Source: Kumtagia sp963839725 (lineage in GTDB: Bacteria > Pseudomonadota > Alphaproteobacteria > Rhizobiales > Rhizobiaceae). From it: DNA of 64,000 bases. Shown here in pieces: positions 60,388 through 64,000 of this stretch; position 1 is the first letter of the stretch; each line of letters begins with the position of its first letter. The translations under genes were made by a program, and so were the position numbers. The stretch spans positions 62,001-126,000 of the forward strand of contig CAWIWT010000018.1 of NCBI GenBank assembly GCA_963839725.1. Reading direction: 5' to 3'. The notes beneath the pieces were generated by a model. That model had not been told where the DNA came from, ran no database searches, and saw nothing but the letters and a program-made list of their open reading frames with translations.

Positions 60388-60669
60388 ATGACCCCGGAGC
60401 AAGTGCACCGTCGCCTTGTGACCTTGGCAGACGAACTTGGCGAACAGCACCTCGTCCTATCCGAAGACTTTCCGAAGGATGCGGAAGGATTTCCTGTTCT
60501 GGATAATTCCGACCTGGCCGATGCGCTCAGAAGCATCGCCTATGCGGAGACGATACTGACGCGGCTCGCCCACAAGCTGGCACGGAAAGGGACCGGTAGT
60601 GCCGTTCGACTCCTTCAACCCGCCGGCGGTTCGGACCAGTTGTTCAGCCGGCCGCCGATCCGGCCATAA
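60388..60669 (+). CDS. Hypothetical protein at the right end of the element
   Basis: A 93-residue helical protein beginning MTPEQVHRRLVTLADELGEQ, with TILTRLAHKLARKGT near the end. No family recognised. AAGGAAAGGAACGGCA precedes the ATG. The 285 bases upstream contain frames related to no known protein; the 220 bases downstream hold nothing I can identify. Confidence 0.5.
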   Translation: MTPEQVHRRLVTLADELGEQHLVLSEDFPKDAEGFPVLDNSDLADALRSIAYAETILTRLAHKLARKGTGSAVRLLQPAGGSDQLFSRPPIRP

Positions 60670-60889
60670 TCCGGAACCACCGTCAGGAAGACATCGCGGC
60701 GGCGTTCTCCGCGATCGGCGCAGCGCTAGCAGGTGAACTTGGGCGTCAGATCGTCGTGCATGGCGCCGTGACCGGCGCCGAGGCGCTGCGAGCGGCTTGC
60801 TTCGTCGCCTTCGCGTCGAGGGTTCGTTGGCGATGGCGGCCGGCTCCGCGAGCATTGGCCAGCGGAGAAGGTCGCCGATTTTGAAGCCT

Positions 60890-61153
60890 TTATTTCGGCT
60901 GACGCTGCTTAACATTCGCGTTGGCGTTGGCAGCTGCAGTATCGGTCGCGGGTGTCTGTGTGTCCGCGCCGGCGAACGGACTGCCCTGTCCGGGCGCAAG
61001 ATCGCCACTATGGCCCGCCTTGTTGGTAGTGAAGGGCTGGCTGTCGGGTTTGAGTCCATGCTCCAACGCGTTGGCCAGATGGTCGTCCGCCTTGGCGAGG
61101 CCGGCAAAAGCCATCATGGCGGCACCGGCGATAATGAGGACACGAGTATGCAT
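60890..61153 (-). CDS. Small exported protein of unknown function
   Basis: An 87-residue protein with a Sec signal peptide (MHTRVLIIAGAAMMAFAGLA, cleavage after AKA) and a low-complexity mature part rich in Ala, Thr, Gly and Asn. The ribosome site AGGAGG lies just before the ATG at 61153. No family recognised. It probably acts in the periplasm or is secreted. Confidence 0.6.
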   Translation of the reverse strand: MHTRVLIIAGAAMMAFAGLAKADDHLANALEHGLKPDSQPFTTNKAGHSGDLAPGQGSPFAGADTQTPATDTAAANANANVKQRQPK

Positions 61154-61397
61154 CACTACCTCCTCTTCTTTCTGCCGGACGCCCACCACCTCGATCCGGC
61201 GGTTTCTGCGAGGTCAACGTCTTTCAGGCCGGAATTCTTCCGGATCGCCAAATCCCGATAGGGTGCTTCCGCAGGCGGCGTCTGACCAGTAGGCGGCCCC
61301 CAAAAGAGCTTCGTCCGGCCGACTTTCCTGGCGGTGAGAGTGTTACGAAGTCTCGGCAGAAATTTGGTTCGGCTTGTCGCCGCCCGCATCGCCCTAC

Positions 61398-61541
61398 TCA
61401 CCCATTCCTGTAAATCAGCATACCGGTGAGCATCAGGCCGACGCTCAACACCCAGCCCGTGGCGTCTCTCTCGACCTGGGAAACACCCAGCGTCAGGTAC
61501 ATGAGGCCTGCGCAGAAAACGACTGCGCCGACGTAAGTCAT
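61398..61541 (-). CDS. Small two-helix membrane protein (47 aa)
   Basis: The frame encodes MTYVGAVVFCAGLMYLTLGV, a polar turn SQVERDATG, and a second helix WVLSVGLMLTGMLIYRNG. Hydrophobicity and the short charged loop indicate a helical hairpin membrane protein. No clear ribosome site; supported only by composition and by the clean helix-turn-helix layout. Confidence 0.4.
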   Translation of the reverse strand: MTYVGAVVFCAGLMYLTLGVSQVERDATGWVLSVGLMLTGMLIYRNG

Positions 61542-61591
61542 CAGCCGGCCGCCAGAACAACAATGATCACGTTCCTCACAGGTCTTGCCTC

Positions 61592-61772
61592 TTAGCGGCG
61601 CTTCGGTGACTGGCGCTTGGCAACCAAGCTGACGTACTCGCTGCGCAGCGTGATCGGATAGTCAAAGCCGTGCACCCGGACGGTTACGCGTCCGTCGTCG
61701 AGTACGTGGGGTAATTTCGCCGGCCAGGCTGACCGAGTCGCCTTCGCCGAGTGTCGTTTGCTTCGCTGCCAT
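61592..61772 (-). pseudogene. Small beta-strand protein broken by one base
   Basis: MAAKQTTLGEGDSVSLAGEI at the start is in one frame and HVLDDGRVTVRVHGFDYPIT with LRSEYVSLVAKRQSPKRR in another. One C too many in a CCCC run (near 61713-61716) explains the break; correcting it gives a 59-residue protein with an SH3-like beta-strand pattern seen in small rhizobial proteins. Homopolymer location suggests a sequencing error. Confidence 0.6.
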
Positions 61773-61831
61773 AGCGACATGGTGCACGGATATGGTTAAT
61801 GATCGGTGCGGCCACGAAAGGAGTCCGCGGA

Positions 61832-61951
61832 ATGGGCCGACGACCGATCGGGGATCGCGCCATGACGGAAGCCGAGCGCAAGCGCCGTCAACGCCGCAAG
61901 GAGCGCGAGCCGAAAATCGCAGTTCTCAAGGGCCGATGTGGCATGAAATAG
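61832..61951 (+). CDS. Very small basic protein (39 aa), phage-associated type
   Basis: MGRRPIGDRAMTEAERKRRQ opens a 39-residue, arginine/lysine-rich helix, preceded by AAAGGAG at good spacing. Short proteins with the start MGRPxIGDRAMT are frequent in rhizobial prophage and element regions; their function is unknown, perhaps nucleic acid binding. The 307 bases after it, to the cyclase gene, show no gene or structure I recognise. Confidence 0.55.
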   Translation: MGRRPIGDRAMTEAERKRRQRRKEREPKIAVLKGRCGMK

Positions 61952-62258
61952 CCGCATCGACGCGAGCGTCCGATGTCGAAGTCGGTTGCCGGCGCAAGCT
62001 ATTTGGATATGCTGCAAGCAACACCGAGCGGAGCGGCTGCACGGTGCGGAACTATGGCCCGGACCTACCTGCCGCGCTTTCCCCGAAATCTCTCACGCAT
62101 GACCAGCACGGCAGCGTTGGCGGCAACGCCAGGGTCACCTCGGTCGGTCCCTTGAGCGCTATACACCTCGCCGTGCACGTTCGTGGCCTTGCCCGGTAAA
62201 TGGACCGGCGAGCGTCCAAGCGTGGATAACCGATCGGACTCGGCTCCGGGTTGAGCGA

Positions 62259-64000
62259 CTAGAGCGGCAAACCGGCCTTTTCCAGGCCTTGCAGCAGGTG
62301 CGTTCGGTCATGCTCGTGAACGAACGGCCTCAAACGCACGAAACGCCGCGCCGAGAAGTTGGGCGCGAGATCGAGCAGGCGTCTCCTCGATGTCTCTGCC
62401 TGGGCGGTATTCCCAGCTTGCGCGTAACATGCTGCGAGCCCGGCGAGGATACCGACCTGCGGCGCGGCGACCTTGGCATAGGCGTCAACCGCCTCATCGT
62501 ATCGACCGAGGCAGTAAAGCGCGAGACCCAAGTTGGTCACATACCAGTCCGGATGGTGGGGATTGAGCTGCATGGCGCGCCGCGCCCAACGTTCGCCCTC
62601 GTCAGCTTTGCCTAGATAGACTGCGAGCGGTGCCCGCAGGGCCAGCACATGGGCGTCGAACTGGTTCAGTTCGTAGGCACGCTGGTGGTGCTGCTCTGCT
62701 TCGGCGAGCTGCCCTCGATACATCATGATCTGGCCGAAGACGAGGTGGCACCAACTTTCCGAAGGGTCGAGCGCCAAGGCCCGCCGTGCCGGCCCAAGCA
62801 TTTCGTCCTGGTCATGTGAGCCAGGCTCCCACGCCCAGAGGCGCAACTTCATCAGAGCGAACCAGGCGAGGGCGAGCGCGTAATTTGGATCGAGCGCCAG
62901 CGCCTTCTCGAACAAGGCAAGGGCCGCGGAGGCCGAAGTGCGGATCGAGCGCCCGAGCCATGTGAATGCCCCGCAGCAGAAAATCATAGGCCTCCATGTT
63001 CTCGGTGCGCTTCCGGCTCGCGGCCGCCGCAGCCTCGTCTTCGAGCTGCCCTGCCAGCGTCGAGACGATTGTCTCGGAGATCTCGTCCTGCACCGCGAAG
63101 AGATTGTCGATGACACGGTCGTAGCGCTCAGCCCAGAGGGTCAGGCCGGATCGGGCGTCGACCAGTTGCGCCGATAGTCGCACGATGTTGCCGGCGCGAC
63201 GGACGCTGCCTCGCACGGCGTAGTCGACCCCGAGCTCGGTGACGAGGCTGGACATGTCCGACGAACGGTCGCGATAAACATCGGACGAGGTCGTGCCAAG
63301 CACGGCGAGGCGGCCGAAGCGCGACAGCCCGGCGATGACGTCTTCGGTGATACCGTCGCTGAGATAGGCTTCCTCGGCCAGCCCGCCCGGGTTGGCGAAG
63401 GGGAGCACGATAACCAGAGGCTTTCGCGCCTCGGCCACCACGGGAAGGGGGCTCGTGGCGCCCGGAACGAACCGAAACACACGGACCGGCTTGACCAGGT
63501 TCTTGAGGTGGCGGAGCCCAAGATCCTGCCAGTCTTGCCGATGCTCGTCGGCGATAGCATCATGCACGGCGCCCGAAATACAAAGGCCTCCGGCTGGGGC
63601 AATCGCCTCAAGCCTTGCCGCTACATTCACGGTGGCGCCGAGAAGGTTTTCACCGTCGACGACGACCTCACCCAGGGAGATGCCGATCCGAAAGGTGAGG
63701 AGCGGCCTCGCGCCCTCAGCGGCGTGCAAAGCCTCCTGCACAGTCAGCGCGCATCGGACCGCCTCGGCCGGCCCGACGAACTCGGCCAGGACGCTGTCTC
63801 CGGCCGTGTTGAAGATCCGCCCGCCATGCTCGTCGATGAGCGGGTCGATGACGCTGCGGCTGTTGCCAAGAGCACGGAGCGCTAGCGGCTCGTCGGTCGC
63901 CACGGCGTGGCTGTAGCCGACGGCATCGGCTGCCAGAACGGCTACTTCCTCCTCTTGGACGTCTGGCGCATGAAATGGCTTTCGCTCAGAACATCGCCAT
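62259..64000 (-). pseudogene. Class III adenylate/guanylate cyclase with TPR domain, frameshifted and cut by the window edge
   Basis: The start lies beyond the right edge. The visible part begins with the cyclase domain: metal Asp in VAVLAADAVGYS, EHGGRIFNTAGDSVLAEFVG with the second Asp, and IGISLGEVVVDGENLLGATV. A linker with a TolB-like segment follows (VIVLPFANPGGLAEEAYLSD, GITEDVIAGLSRFGRLAV, VDYAVRGSVRRAGNIVRL). Then the frame shifts by one base near 62935-62960 into a TPR region (ALFEKALALDPNYALALAWF, AEQHHQRAYELNQFDAHVLA), ending at 62259. This architecture is abundant in rhizobia, usually one protein of about 580 residues. The ligand of the sensor is unknown. Confidence 0.8.

Noticed and set aside
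60457..61107. 216-codon minus-strand frame rich in arginine and proline
   Set aside because: Composition is that of antisense GC-rich DNA; it overlaps two better supported small genes and shows no domain.

Overview
The window is about 64 kb of GC-rich DNA from an alphaproteobacterium of the order Rhizobiales, most likely the Phyllobacteriaceae (Mesorhizobium/Aminobacter-like). This rests on the circularly permuted two-piece tmRNA gene with tag ANDNYAEARLAA, the rhizobial iron regulator RirA, the acpXL-lpxXL locus for very-long-chain lipid A acylation, DUF982 and DUF2853 proteins, and several copies of palindromic and terminal-inverted-repeat intergenic elements.

Layout. 1-680: start of acetolactate synthase ilvI (minus strand) with a promoter, a Leu/Ile/Val-rich leader peptide and an attenuator. 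679-2423: a two-gene phosphonate oxygenase operon (tmpA-tmpB). 2693-8525: HerA-like ATPase, a GGDEF protein, miaA and serB with overlapping divergent starts, an acetyltransferase and a small secreted protein. 8565-15998 (minus strand): membrane and protein quality control (degP, DUF2065, hflC, hflK), folate/thymidylate genes (folA, DUF4424, thyA with a frameshift), a YHS protein and a DUF2853 protein. 16284-16611: ssrA. 16700-19900 is a zone of decay: a deletion scar joining an MFS transporter to a TetR regulator, intact rirA with an upstream iron-control palindrome, intact hemP with only a stump of hmuS, and remnants of a peptide-secretion locus. 19916-31542 is catabolic: a broken S9 peptidase, putA/putR, a di-heme peroxidase with a YtkA-like partner, kdgK, galM and gabD. 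34770-40179 is the VLCFA lipid A cluster (acpXL, fabF2, fabF1, adh, lpxXL; fabZ is absent from its usual place). 40176-45011 is a cytoplasmic SoeABC-type sulfite dehydrogenase. 45761-52533 is a peptidase plus a complete dipeptide/oligopeptide ABC importer.

From about 54.1 to 60.7 kb lies a small phage-satellite-like element: a possible integrase tail, an AlpA-type regulator, several short unknown genes, an ssDNA-binding-like protein with an SSB-type acidic tail, a primase-polymerase and helicase (now split), and a ribbon-helix-helix protein across a dyad-rich intergenic region from a VWA remnant. No full integrase, capsid or packaging gene is present. The window ends in an adenylate cyclase/TPR gene that carries a frameshift and runs off the right edge.

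At least nine single-base shifts or small lesions interrupt recognisable genes (thyA, S9 peptidase three times, putA, soeA, primase/helicase, a 60-residue protein, the cyclase). Several sit in short homopolymers in otherwise perfect genes, so sequencing or assembly error must be separated from real decay before these are called pseudogenes. No wholly new system could be proven. The best leads are the repeat element that supplies the lpxXL start codon, the palindrome translated as a linker in the fused ABC ATPase, the decayed peptide-secretion locus and the satellite-like element.
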